Shown: positions 18,802-27,922 of the stretch, piece by piece | Position numbering within the stretch: position 1 is the stretch's first letter | Layout of the letters: the number at the start of each line of letters is the position of its first letter | Source of the DNA: Clostridium tertium | Lineage (GTDB): Bacteria > Bacillota > Clostridia > Clostridiales > Clostridiaceae | Direction: 5' to 3' | Length of the DNA stretch: 64,000 nucleotides | Assembly: GCF_017873245.1 (NCBI RefSeq) | Contig: NZ_JAGGJY010000002.1 | Coordinates: forward strand, 417,361-481,360 | Translations under genes and position numbers: made by a program | Notes under the pieces: generated by a model | Databases searched by the model: none | Told to the model about the DNA's origin: nothing | Seen by the model: the letters and a program-made list of their open reading frames with translations, nothing else

Positions 18802-18813
18802 GTAATCGCTTAC
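18802..18813. promoter_or_regulatory. Operator core before the alpha/beta hydrolase
   Basis: GTAATCGCTTAC has the same GTAA-N4-TTAC layout as the core of the three longer sites of the catabolic block. It lies 25 bases before the hydrolase ATG. The flanks are not conserved, so it is a weaker candidate. Confidence 0.5.
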
Positions 18814-19054
18814 ATTTATATCGTATTATATTCTAGTTTAACTTACAAGTTATAACTCAAAAATAAAAAAATATAATACTTAATCATTATTAATTTAAAT
18901 GTTTAATATAAGTTAACTAATAAGCATATAGAAAGCATCAAAATATGCCTTATTAAGGAATAACTACCAAAACATAACGTTACTAATTTATTTTAGAGTG
19001 ATAAGTTTATACAAAACTCTTGGCATAATTGCAGTATTCTCGAAAAAGAAATTT

Positions 19055-19195
19055 ATAAATGAAAAAAATGAAAGAATTGAGGTTGTTTTACTGTGAAAAC
19101 TTAGACTATAGTTGCCAAGCACTTTCTATTTAAAATCCTTAAAGGATTTTAACCTTAATTTTTTTCATTCTTTCATTTTTTTATTATTATATTTA
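19055..19195. repeat. Dispersed AT-rich repeat with inverted ends
   Basis: Begins with AATGAAAAAAATGAAAGAATT and ends with the complementary AATTTTTTTCATTCTTTCATT, with an inner hairpin AAAATCCTTAAAGGATTTT. The same end words occur at 34.8, 42.5 and 43.8 kb. It may also act as the terminator of the nucleoid-associated protein gene. Confidence 0.55.
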
Positions 19196-19200
19196 ACAAT

Positions 19201-20241
19201 TTATTTCTCTAAGTAATTAATAACATGTTTTATTATCATATTGATGCTTCCATCACCATTTCTTTGTATCTCAAATCTAGTATTATCATGATAAGCCTCT
19301 TCATTTATATATAAATCTATATCTTTATCAATTTTTAATCTTACTCTTTTTAATTTTTTTTCAACCCATTGCTTATCTATGGCAACTTCTTCTTCCAAAC
19401 CGTGACTTTTTACGAATGTTGAAAAATCATTTATAACTTGTGGATTCTCTTTAAATAGTTCATTGGAAAGCTCATCTATATTTATAGTATCCTCTTCTTT
19501 TAGTTTTGCTTTAACAGTAGTCCTTATTCTCTCTGCTTTATCTGCATCTTCTACTATGTTACTTCTAGTCCAATTTTCAGCTGCTTTTAGGAATGTCTTA
19601 GTCATATCTCTTTCACTACTAATTATTGAACATCCTAAGAAGTTGCTTATAAAGTAATTTGCTCCATATTCTTCTTCATCTTTACTTTTTTTCTGCTTAT
19701 CTATAACCATTAAATCATATCTTTGATTTTCTCTTATAGGTTTAATAAAAGCTGCTTTTTGTATCCTTTGACTACTACCCGGAAGCCCTGCTGATTGTGG
19801 AACTATATCTATTCCTATTTTATTTTCTTTAAACCCAACTTGGTGAGTAAAATTCTTAACATAATCCATCTTAAGTATCCCAATCATTGGACCTTGATCT
19901 GTAATTAATGAAACTACTATTAAATCACATGAAGGTATATTTACATTAGCCTTCATTATTATAAATAATTGTCTTGCAAGTTCCTGTGATAGTCCAATTA
20001 AATTATTATCTATCCCATTTAAATAATCTTGAACTACTTCTTTTACTATATTTCTTTCTGGATTAAATACGGCATACTTTAACTCCTCATCTTTAAAACA
20101 CTTTTCTATATGCTTATGAAGAAACTTATATGTATCTTCATTTAGTTCAAGTTTATATTCATTTAAGACTGGTTCCTCGCCATTAGAATCAACAATATGT
20201 ATAACAGCCTCTTGTATATTTATATCATTTATATATTCCAT
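19201..20241 (-). CDS. Nucleoid-associated protein (NdpA/YejK family)
   Basis: A 346-residue soluble protein of the 37-kDa nucleoid-associated family. Recognisable are the N-terminal INIQEAVIHIVD, the LARQLFIIMK segment, and the central IGILKMDYVKNFTHQV with LVVSL-type strand. The family associates with the bacterial chromosome; its exact role is not established in Firmicutes, where copies often sit in accessory regions. AGGTGG lies before the ATG. It is 88 bases from the HAD gene and may be cotranscribed with it. Confidence 0.8.
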   Translation of the reverse strand: MEYINDINIQEAVIHIVDSNGEEPVLNEYKLELNEDTYKFLHKHIEKCFKDEELKYAVFNPERNIVKEVVQDYLNGIDNNLIGLSQELARQLFIIMKANVNIPSCDLIVVSLITDQGPMIGILKMDYVKNFTHQVGFKENKIGIDIVPQSAGLPGSSQRIQKAAFIKPIRENQRYDLMVIDKQKKSKDEEEYGANYFISNFLGCSIISSERDMTKTFLKAAENWTRSNIVEDADKAERIRTTVKAKLKEEDTINIDELSNELFKENPQVINDFSTFVKSHGLEEEVAIDKQWVEKKLKRVRLKIDKDIDLYINEEAYHDNTRFEIQRNGDGSINMIIKHVINYLEK

Positions 20242-20329
20242 TAGTACACCACCTATAATATTTCAAATAATTTTGCTATATAAGTTGTAATAATTTTGCA
20301 GATTATTAATTTAATATTTTTCTTCAAAA

Positions 20330-20989
20330 TTAAATTGAATCTTCAATTAGATTTATTACTTCTTCTAAATTATTTAGCTTTTTAAATGCTAATTTTTCGA
20401 TATCTTCACTAGGATTTTTTAAATCAGGTATAATAACTGGAGTCATTCTTGCCCTACTTGCAGCTATAGTTCCAGCTTCTGAATCTTCTAGTACCATACA
20501 TTGATTTGCAGGTATATCTAGTTTTTCTGCAACCCTTAAAAACACTTCTGGATTTGGTTTAGATTTTTTAACTTCATCTCCACATAATATATAGTCATAG
20601 TAATCATATATACCTGCATCCTTTAAAAGTTTGTATGCTATCTCCCTATTTGAAGATGTAGCAACTGCTTTTTTTATATTTTTATCAGTTAAATATTTTA
20701 ATAGCTCTTCGATACCTTTCTTTTTTTCTACTTCACCATTCATTATTTTAGATAAATAAATATTATTTCTTTCCATTATATAATTATCAACATTTATTTT
20801 ATTTTCAAACTCATTATGTAAAGTATTTCTAACACTTTCATGATTAGTTCCCAGTAATTTATATAATAAATTTAAATCAAAATCTATATTAAATTCCTTT
20901 GCAGCTTCTTTCCATGACTCATAAGAAAGTCTTTCTGTATCAAATATTAATCCATCCATATCAAATATTACTAGTTTTAAATTTTCCAT
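20330..20989 (-). CDS. HAD-superfamily hydrolase, beta-phosphoglucomutase-like
   Basis: A 219-residue HAD subfamily IA protein. Motif I is FDMDGLIFDTE with both catalytic aspartates, motif II is VATSSNRE, the lysine lies in KKSKPNPEVF, and motif III is VLEDSEAG. The cap domain is the helical type between motifs I and II. Such proteins are sugar phosphate phosphatases or phosphoglucomutases; the substrate cannot be told from sequence. GGAGG precedes the ATG. The next gene upstream is the large wall protein, separated by a terminator. Confidence 0.88.
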   Translation of the reverse strand: MENLKLVIFDMDGLIFDTERLSYESWKEAAKEFNIDFDLNLLYKLLGTNHESVRNTLHNEFENKINVDNYIMERNNIYLSKIMNGEVEKKKGIEELLKYLTDKNIKKAVATSSNREIAYKLLKDAGIYDYYDYILCGDEVKKSKPNPEVFLRVAEKLDIPANQCMVLEDSEAGTIAASRARMTPVIIPDLKNPSEDIEKLAFKKLNNLEEVINLIEDSI

Positions 20990-21095
20990 TACACTTTTCC
21001 TCCAGTCATTTCTTCATTATATATTCTATAATAAAATCTATCAATTTTTAACCTTTTATTTAACTTATATTTTTTATTAACTTATATCTATCTAT

Positions 21096-21146
21096 AAAAA
21101 AAGGATTTATACCCTTTAAGCTTAATCTCAAAAAGAATATAAATCC
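21096..21146 (-). terminator. Terminator of the MurNAc operon
   Basis: Stem GGATTTATA (21103-21111) with TATAAATCC (21138-21146), followed on the minus strand by a run of seven T. It begins 28 bases after the stop of the large wall protein gene. Confidence 0.8.
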
Positions 21147-21174
21147 CATTTTTTATATTTAATTTATCTTTTAC

Positions 21175-24100
21175 TTATACTTGTGTTTTCTTTTTTTTAA
21201 ATACAAATATACCTACTGCTATAATTAATATTCCGATAACGCCTAATACTATAGGTGAATTCCCCCCTGTACTTGGTAAATTAGAATTACCTTTTCCAGA
21301 TTCGCTACCGTTATTTACATTACCATTATTGCTACCCCCGTTATTTGTATTATTACTATTTGTAGTTGTATCTTCTTGATTTTTATCATCCTCTTCGTTA
21401 CCATTTCCAGCCCCATTTCCATTGTTTCCTGGGTGTGACCCCTTTAACTTAAGGCCTTCTATTGCATCACTTAAAGATTTTACAGCCTCATTTACAATAC
21501 CTTGTTCTGTAACTGCTATATTGTTATTCCCCATAACATCATGAGCAGCACTTAAAGCTTTATTTAGAGTATCTAAACTTTCGCTAGTATACTTACTTTC
21601 ATCTATAGCTTCTGCTTTCTTTATTAATGATTCAAGATCACTCTTATCTGCAGCTTCTATTAAAGCCTTTACTGCATTGCTTAATCTTTCTAAAGTATTG
21701 TTAACTTCTTCTTGAGTAGCTTCTTGATTTTCTTTTACTAACTTAGCTGCTTCTATTGCTGATAACAACTCTGATTTACTATTTTCAGTATATAAATTCA
21801 AGTTAATTTTTTCAGCTTCAATAATAGTCTTACATAATTCACCCTTATCTGCTTTTAATTCTAAATTCATCATTGAATTATATAATGCTTCATAAAGCTT
21901 ATATACATCTATTTCAGCTGGTTCTTCTGTAGCTAAAATATCTTTAGCTGCCTTTAAAGCATTTTTGAATTCTTCTTGTCCCTTACTTAAGAATCTATCT
22001 AGATTAATAGCTTCAGCCATATTTACTAAATCAGATAAATTATCCTTATCTCCTACTGGAATACCTATTTTCTTATATTCAACTAAAATATCATTATATG
22101 CCTTTGCTATATCTTTAATACTTGCATCTTTATTTGCATATACAGCTTTTGCTGAGTCCAATGCTTTATTAAATGAAATTTTAATTTCTTCTTCTATATC
22201 TTCTAATATTCCTTCTTCAACTTTAGTATTAGCAGCTTCTATTGCCTTATTTAGATTAGTTTTATCTAATTTTACTAAACCTTCTTTAGCTGTTAATAAT
22301 TCTTCTGCTGCTAAAGTTAACTCTTCTCTATTAGCTTCACTACCTTTTTCAGCTATCTTAATAGCATTTTCATAAACTTCATTAAACTTGCTCCAAGAAC
22401 TAGTTTGATAATGTATATGTTCCCCTATATCTTGTCCTTCATCAACTATTTTCTTTGATTCATTAATAAGAGTCTTTAATGCTTCTAACTCTGTACTGTA
22501 ATCTGGTAATTCTATCGGATTAGCTCCAATAGCTACTAGTCTTTCATTAAATTTAATTATTTCTTTTCTATTCTTTTCAACATCTAATCTTCTAACTGCT
22601 TCTTCAGCATAATCTAAATTTAAATCTGTTGGTCTTTCTTCAGCTCTTGTAATAGCTGTATCAATCTTTGAATAAACAGATTTTAATACTGATTCTCCTA
22701 AATAGCTTGTAGGATTATATAATTTTAAGTTTTCAGACACCATTTGTGCAATATTAGCATCTACTGCATCATCATTATTATGAATTATAGATTCATAAAC
22801 AAGAGTTGGTATTGTACCAAGTGTTGCTGTAGTAAATTTATTTCCTACAAAAGTATTTGCATTTATAGTATTATCTATGACTGGTGAGTTAATTTTGTTA
22901 GTTAATAAAACAACTACTAAATTACTTTCTGGATCTATAACAGTTAAAGTACCTGTCCATCCTTGGTGTCCAAAGGTATTACTAGATGACTGTGTACCAA
23001 AGTACCATACTCTACCGTTATCTCCCTCTCTCCACCAACCTAATCCCCATGTTGGACTAGATGCTTTTCTCTTTGTAAACTCTTCTATAATATCTTTAGA
23101 GAAAAATTTATTTTCTCCATATCCACCATCATTCAACATGACTTGTGCTAACTTAGCTAAATCTTCTGCATTTGCAAATAGACCTGCATGTCCCGAAACT
23201 CCATCCATTGAATAATAAGCCTTTTCATCATGAACTTCACCTTGAAGTGTATAATCACGAATATTTTCAAAGCTTATAGCACCATCTCTTGTATTTCCAT
23301 TAAGTTCTGTTGCTGCTATATTTTCTTTTGAAAATCCCTTTTCTAATGGATTATAAACTATGTTATTTAATCCTAATGGCTTATAAAATGTATTTTCAAC
23401 ATACTCATCTAAAGCCATTCCTGTAACTTTTTCTACAATCAATCCAAGTAACATATAATCTACATCAGAATAAACTGTCTTTGTTCCAGGTTCATATTGT
23501 AATGGAGTCTTTAAAATCATTTCTTTAGTCGTTGCCTTATCTTGTGAATACAAAGGATTATCCACATTTTGATCTGGCTTTTGAGTTTCTTGATTGAACT
23601 TATTATTATGATATTGTGGATCTGCTGGGAATCCAGCTTGATGCTCTAATATATGCTGTATTGTTAAATTAGCTTTTCCCTTTATTGGATCATTTTCTCC
23701 ATCTATAAACTCTGGGAAAAATTTAGTTATCTTATCTGATATATTAATTGTTCCATCACTTACTAACTTTTGAATAGCATAATTAGTTGAATACATCTTT
23801 GTATTTGATGCTATATCATATAGTGTTTCTGTTGTAACCTTTGGTGAATCAGTTTTCGGTGTTCCATCTTGATTATAAGCATTTACTGTTCCATAAGCGC
23901 TGTTTTTTACCATGACACCGTCTTTAATAACTGCTAATTGAGCACTTGTAAATCCATTTTTAACGTCATTATTTATTAAAGTGTCAATTAAATCTAAGGT
24001 ATTTTTATTCATACCAACAGATTCTGCACTTCCATCTATAACTTCAGGGTATGGTATTTTCACTGATATTCCTGACTCAACTTCAGTATTTTTAGGATCT

Positions 24101-26412
24101 ATATTGGTAACTTGGATAGTATTTCTTCCATTTTTAGCAACCATTGAATAATCTACTTCGAATGTTGAGCCTGAATTACTACAAATTTCTGTAGTATCCA
24201 TTTCAACTCCATTTATAAAGATTCTTGCTGATGTAACTCCTGGATTAGCTTTAATATATAGCTTTCCTTGATTTTCATATCCATTGAATGTATATAAGTT
24301 ATTTACTATTAAAGTATCATCAACATATCCTAAGCAATCTGGGAAAGCAATATCTGCTTGCCATTCCGCACTTGGATCTCCACTTAACTTTGTGAAAGTA
24401 ATTTTAGATAAATCTACTGAAGCTTCTTCACCTACTGAAATATTATTAATTCTTCTATTAAATTCATCTATAATGTCTTTATCTTGAACTAAAGTCTCAA
24501 GTTCCTTTACTGATTCCTTAGCATAGTCAACTGTAGATTTTACTTTGCGCTCTTCTGCTCTTGTAACCATTGTTTCAACAATAGAACAAGCTGATTTTAA
24601 AACTGCTTCTCCTTGGTAATTAGAAGGATTATAAAGTTTTAACTTTTCAGTTACCATAGTTGCAAGATTAGCATCTACTGCACTATCATTACCATGCTCA
24701 ATAGAATCGTAAACAAGTGTTGGTATTGTACCAAGTGTTGCTGTAGTAAATTTATTTCCTACAAAAGTATTTGCATTTATAGTATTATCTATGACTGGTG
24801 AGTTAATTTTGTTAGTTAATAAAACAACTACTAAATTACTTTCTGGATCTATAACAGTTAAAGTACCTGTCCATCCTTGGTGTCCAAAGGTATTACTAGA
24901 TGACTGTGTACCAAAGTACCATACTCTACCGTTATCTCCCTCTCTCCACCAACCTAATCCCCATGTTGGACTAGAAGCTTTTCTCTTTGTAAATTCCTCT
25001 ACAGTATTTTTAGAGAAGAATTTATTATCTCCATATCCACCATCATTTAACATAACTTGTGCCAATTTAGCTAAGTCTGCTGCATTAGCAAATAAGCCTG
25101 CATGTCCAGAAACTCCATCCATTGAATAATAAGCCTTTTCATCATGAACTTCACCTTGAAGTGTATAATCACGAATATTTTCAAAGCTTATAGCACCATC
25201 TCTTGTATTTCCATTAAGTTCTGTTGCTGCTATATTTTCTTTTGAAAATCCCTTTTCTAATGGATTATAAACTATGTTATTTAATCCTAATGGCTTATAA
25301 AATGTATTTTCAACATACTCATCTAAAGCCATTCCTGTAACTTTTTCTACAATCAATCCAAGTAACATATAATCTACATCAGAATAAACTGTCTTTGTTC
25401 CAGGTTCATATTGTAATGGAGTCTTTAAAATCATTTCTTTAGTCGTTGCCTTATCTTGTGAATATAAAGGATTATCCACATTTTGATCTGGCTTTTGAGT
25501 TTCTTGATTGAACTTATTATTATGATATTGCGGATCTGCTGGGAATCCAGCTTGATGCTCTAATATATGCTGTATTGTTAAATTAGCTTTTCCCTTTATT
25601 GGATCATTTTCTCCATCTATAAACTCTGGGAAAAATTTAGTTATTTTATCTGATAAATTTATTGTTTCATCACTTACTAACTTTTGAATAGCATAGTTAG
25701 TTGAATACATTTTTGTATTTGATGCTATATCATATAGTGTTTCTGTTGTAACCTTTGGTGAATCAGTTTTTGGTGTTCCATCTTGATTATAAGCATTTAC
25801 TGTTCCATAAGCGCTGTTTTTTACCATGACGCCGTCTTTAATAACTGCTAATTGAGCACTTGTAAATCCATTTTTAACGTCATTATTTATTAAAGTGTCA
25901 ATTAAATCTAAAGTATTTTGATTCATTCCAACTACCTCAGCACTACCTTCTAGTACTACTGGATATGGTATTTTTATATTTATTTTACCAGTTTCAGGAA
26001 CAAAATTTGTAACTTGTATTGTATTTCTATCATTTACTGTTAAGGATGATATATCTACTTCATATGTTGTTCCATTGTTACTACAAGCTGTACTAACATC
26101 TACCTCTTTGCCATTAACGAATACTCTAACACTCTCTAAACCATCAGTACATGTTATATATAATTTTCCTTGACCTTTATACCCTTTAAAAGTGTACATG
26201 TTGTTAACTATTAAAGTATCATCTACATAATTCAAGCAGTCAGGAAAAGTTATATTAGCTTGTAATCCTGATTCATTAATAGATCCGTTTGATATAGTAA
26301 CATTTCCATAACCAATCTTACTTGCACTTGTTTTTATTGTAGGCGCAACTACCATAGATGACATAAATATTAATGCCATAGCAATACTACATAACCTCTT
26401 TTTAGATATCAA
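21175..26412 (-). CDS. Wall-anchored protein with two tandem AmiE/PBP4b-type serine hydrolase units
   Basis: A TTG at 26412 after AAGGTGG is the likelier start; a GTG at 26421 gives 1,748 residues, the numbering used here. Residues 1-35 are a signal peptide. Residues about 40-665 form a beta-rich module and a class C beta-lactamase-like hydrolase with SNTK (Ser234-Lys237), YSD (346-348) and HQG (514-516). The unit is repeated 638 residues later with all motifs kept. Then come a FIVAR-like domain and helical repeats (about 1330-1650), a Gly/Asn-rich linker and LPSTG at 1715 with a membrane helix and KKKK tail, so sortase should anchor it. It closes a murQ-murP operon, the place of yfeW in E. 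coli and amiE in Bacillus, suggesting release of MurNAc from wall fragments outside the cell. Confidence 0.88.
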   Translation of the reverse strand: MISKKRLCSIAMALIFMSSMVVAPTIKTSASKIGYGNVTISNGSINESGLQANITFPDCLNYVDDTLIVNNMYTFKGYKGQGKLYITCTDGLESVRVFVNGKEVDVSTACSNNGTTYEVDISSLTVNDRNTIQVTNFVPETGKINIKIPYPVVLEGSAEVVGMNQNTLDLIDTLINNDVKNGFTSAQLAVIKDGVMVKNSAYGTVNAYNQDGTPKTDSPKVTTETLYDIASNTKMYSTNYAIQKLVSDETINLSDKITKFFPEFIDGENDPIKGKANLTIQHILEHQAGFPADPQYHNNKFNQETQKPDQNVDNPLYSQDKATTKEMILKTPLQYEPGTKTVYSDVDYMLLGLIVEKVTGMALDEYVENTFYKPLGLNNIVYNPLEKGFSKENIAATELNGNTRDGAISFENIRDYTLQGEVHDEKAYYSMDGVSGHAGLFANAADLAKLAQVMLNDGGYGDNKFFSKNTVEEFTKRKASSPTWGLGWWREGDNGRVWYFGTQSSSNTFGHQGWTGTLTVIDPESNLVVVLLTNKINSPVIDNTINANTFVGNKFTTATLGTIPTLVYDSIEHGNDSAVDANLATMVTEKLKLYNPSNYQGEAVLKSACSIVETMVTRAEERKVKSTVDYAKESVKELETLVQDKDIIDEFNRRINNISVGEEASVDLSKITFTKLSGDPSAEWQADIAFPDCLGYVDDTLIVNNLYTFNGYENQGKLYIKANPGVTSARIFINGVEMDTTEICSNSGSTFEVDYSMVAKNGRNTIQVTNIDPKNTEVESGISVKIPYPEVIDGSAESVGMNKNTLDLIDTLINNDVKNGFTSAQLAVIKDGVMVKNSAYGTVNAYNQDGTPKTDSPKVTTETLYDIASNTKMYSTNYAIQKLVSDGTINISDKITKFFPEFIDGENDPIKGKANLTIQHILEHQAGFPADPQYHNNKFNQETQKPDQNVDNPLYSQDKATTKEMILKTPLQYEPGTKTVYSDVDYMLLGLIVEKVTGMALDEYVENTFYKPLGLNNIVYNPLEKGFSKENIAATELNGNTRDGAISFENIRDYTLQGEVHDEKAYYSMDGVSGHAGLFANAEDLAKLAQVMLNDGGYGENKFFSKDIIEEFTKRKASSPTWGLGWWREGDNGRVWYFGTQSSSNTFGHQGWTGTLTVIDPESNLVVVLLTNKINSPVIDNTINANTFVGNKFTTATLGTIPTLVYESIIHNNDDAVDANIAQMVSENLKLYNPTSYLGESVLKSVYSKIDTAITRAEERPTDLNLDYAEEAVRRLDVEKNRKEIIKFNERLVAIGANPIELPDYSTELEALKTLINESKKIVDEGQDIGEHIHYQTSSWSKFNEVYENAIKIAEKGSEANREELTLAAEELLTAKEGLVKLDKTNLNKAIEAANTKVEEGILEDIEEEIKISFNKALDSAKAVYANKDASIKDIAKAYNDILVEYKKIGIPVGDKDNLSDLVNMAEAINLDRFLSKGQEEFKNALKAAKDILATEEPAEIDVYKLYEALYNSMMNLELKADKGELCKTIIEAEKINLNLYTENSKSELLSAIEAAKLVKENQEATQEEVNNTLERLSNAVKALIEAADKSDLESLIKKAEAIDESKYTSESLDTLNKALSAAHDVMGNNNIAVTEQGIVNEAVKSLSDAIEGLKLKGSHPGNNGNGAGNGNEEDDKNQEDTTTNSNNTNNGGSNNGNVNNGSESGKGNSNLPSTGGNSPIVLGVIGILIIAVGIFVFKKKKTQV
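22560..26390 (-). repeat. In-frame tandem duplication inside the wall protein gene, period 1,914 bp
   Basis: Two copies of the hydrolase unit are spaced exactly 1,914 bases apart (for example 22877 and 24791; 23807 and 25721). The catalytic parts are almost identical at the nucleotide level over more than 1 kb, including synonymous positions, while the N-terminal beta module and the C-terminal linker of each unit have diverged. Limits are approximate. Confidence 0.85.
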
Positions 26413-26480
26413 ATTTACCACCTTACCTCTTTCATATAAAATTATTTTATCCTCTTAATTTTATTAAAGCTTATTATAAA

Positions 26481-27905
26481 TTAAGCATTTTTAACATCTG
26501 ATTCTTTAATTACAAAGTAAGTTATAATAAATCCTGCAATATAAGAAATAACTAAACCTATGAAAAAGTTAAGCATACTTTCTGGTTTCATTATAGGAAT
26601 AGCTACTAGTCCAGATGGTCCCCAAGAGTTTGATAATACATGTGTTAACATTACATAAGCTCCCCCAAAACCAGCTCCTATACCTGCCGTAATAAATGGT
26701 TTAAACATAGGAAGAGTAACTCCATATATTAATGGCTCTCCAACTCCTAAGAATCCTGCTGGAAGTGCACCAGTTATTACTTTTTGTAATCTCATATTTT
26801 TAACTTTTCTTGCCATGAAATAAATAGCTATTGCCGCACCAACTTGTCCCGCTCCAGCCATTGCAAGTACTGGGAATAATGAAACTCCACCCATAGCCTC
26901 TAATTGAATTGCATAAATTGGAATTAATCCATGATGTAAACCAAGTAATACCATTGGTAAGAATAATGCTGCTAATACGAATCCACTAATAACACTTACA
27001 ACTGGGTTTGAAGAATTAATGATCACGCTTAATGCAGAAACTAACCCATCAGATAAATACCCAGCTACTGGCATAATAATAAACACGAAAATTATTGCTG
27101 TTATAAGTAATGTTAGTAATGGAGTTAGTATTAAATCTAATACATCTGGTACTATATTACGAATTGATTTTTCTATTTTAGCAAGTATATATACCCCAAT
27201 AATAACGCCTATGATACCGCCTTTTCCTGTTGTTAAAATAGAATTTAAAGGTACTGCTTCATCATATAAACCTAGCATAGTTGATAAAGCAACAATATTA
27301 CCACTTATAGATATCGCTCCAATCATACCACCAAGAGCTTCTGTTGCACCAAATTGCTTGGCTGCGTTAATACCTGTATAAATCGCAAAGTATGATAAGA
27401 ATCCTCCGCCAATTAATGAAAACATTAATTGTGTAGCTTGCCAGAATCCTTCTGTTGGAAGTGTCCCTTGTCCTTGTAATGTAGAAACTAAACTTCCTAA
27501 CCCATTAAAGATACCAGCTGCAATAATTGCAGGTATTAAAGGAATAAAAATATTTGCAATTACATTGATTACCTTTTTAAATTTATTTTGCTTTTGATTA
27601 TCTTTAATTGCTTGTTTATTATCTTGCCAATCTTCTGTTACAACTCCATCTCTTGGAAGTCCTAGCTCACTTATACAAATATCTGTAACCTTTTTTGCTT
27701 TACCAGGTCCTAAAACTACCTGTAAATAATTATTAGCTTCAACAACTCCTAATACACCTTCTGTATTTTTTAACTCTTTCATTTTAACTAATTCTATATC
27801 TTTTATTGTTAGTCTAAGCCTAGTCATACAATTTGCAGCCTTTATAACATTACCTTTTCCACCAACTAAATCAACAATTACCTTTGCTAATTCTAAATTT
27901 GTCAT
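26481..27905 (-). CDS. murP: PTS EIIBC component, N-acetylmuramic acid type
   Basis: A 474-residue sugar phosphotransferase permease. Residues 1-85 are the EIIB domain with the phosphorylated Cys26 in NCMTRLRLTIKD; residues about 115-470 are an EIIC domain with about ten helices and the GVGEPLIYGVTLP motif. There is no EIIA domain, so it must borrow one, as MurP does. It follows murQ by 17 bases, which identifies the likely substrate as MurNAc, taken up as MurNAc 6-phosphate. A sucrose or trehalose type is possible by sequence alone but not by context. Confidence 0.9.
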   Translation of the reverse strand: MTNLELAKVIVDLVGGKGNVIKAANCMTRLRLTIKDIELVKMKELKNTEGVLGVVEANNYLQVVLGPGKAKKVTDICISELGLPRDGVVTEDWQDNKQAIKDNQKQNKFKKVINVIANIFIPLIPAIIAAGIFNGLGSLVSTLQGQGTLPTEGFWQATQLMFSLIGGGFLSYFAIYTGINAAKQFGATEALGGMIGAISISGNIVALSTMLGLYDEAVPLNSILTTGKGGIIGVIIGVYILAKIEKSIRNIVPDVLDLILTPLLTLLITAIIFVFIIMPVAGYLSDGLVSALSVIINSSNPVVSVISGFVLAALFLPMVLLGLHHGLIPIYAIQLEAMGGVSLFPVLAMAGAGQVGAAIAIYFMARKVKNMRLQKVITGALPAGFLGVGEPLIYGVTLPMFKPFITAGIGAGFGGAYVMLTHVLSNSWGPSGLVAIPIMKPESMLNFFIGLVISYIAGFIITYFVIKESDVKNA

Positions 27906-27922
27906 ATAATTCCCTCTTTTCC

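Larger units (their letters stand above)
18778..19200. other. 423-base gene-free gap
   Basis: The left part is the promoter region of the hydrolase with the palindrome at 18802. The middle holds a hairpin formed by AATAAGCATAT and ATATGCCTTATT near 18920-18958. The right part (about 19055-19195) is one of the dispersed AT-rich repeats, bounded by inverted AATGAAAGAATT-like words. No credible reading frame was found. Confidence 0.7.

Noticed and set aside
19019..19034. Sigma-54 promoter resembling TTGGCAT..TTGCA
   Set aside because: The spacing between GG and GC elements is three bases too short, and no gene follows on that strand.
22877..25129. Two identical-looking plus-strand frames of 112 codons, 1,914 bases apart
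   Set aside because: They are antisense to the duplicated hydrolase units; their similarity simply reflects the duplicated gene, and they lack ribosome sites.
22560..26390. CRISPR array or other spacer-type repeat
   Set aside because: The repeat is one long in-frame coding duplication, not short repeats with unique spacers; no cas genes are present.
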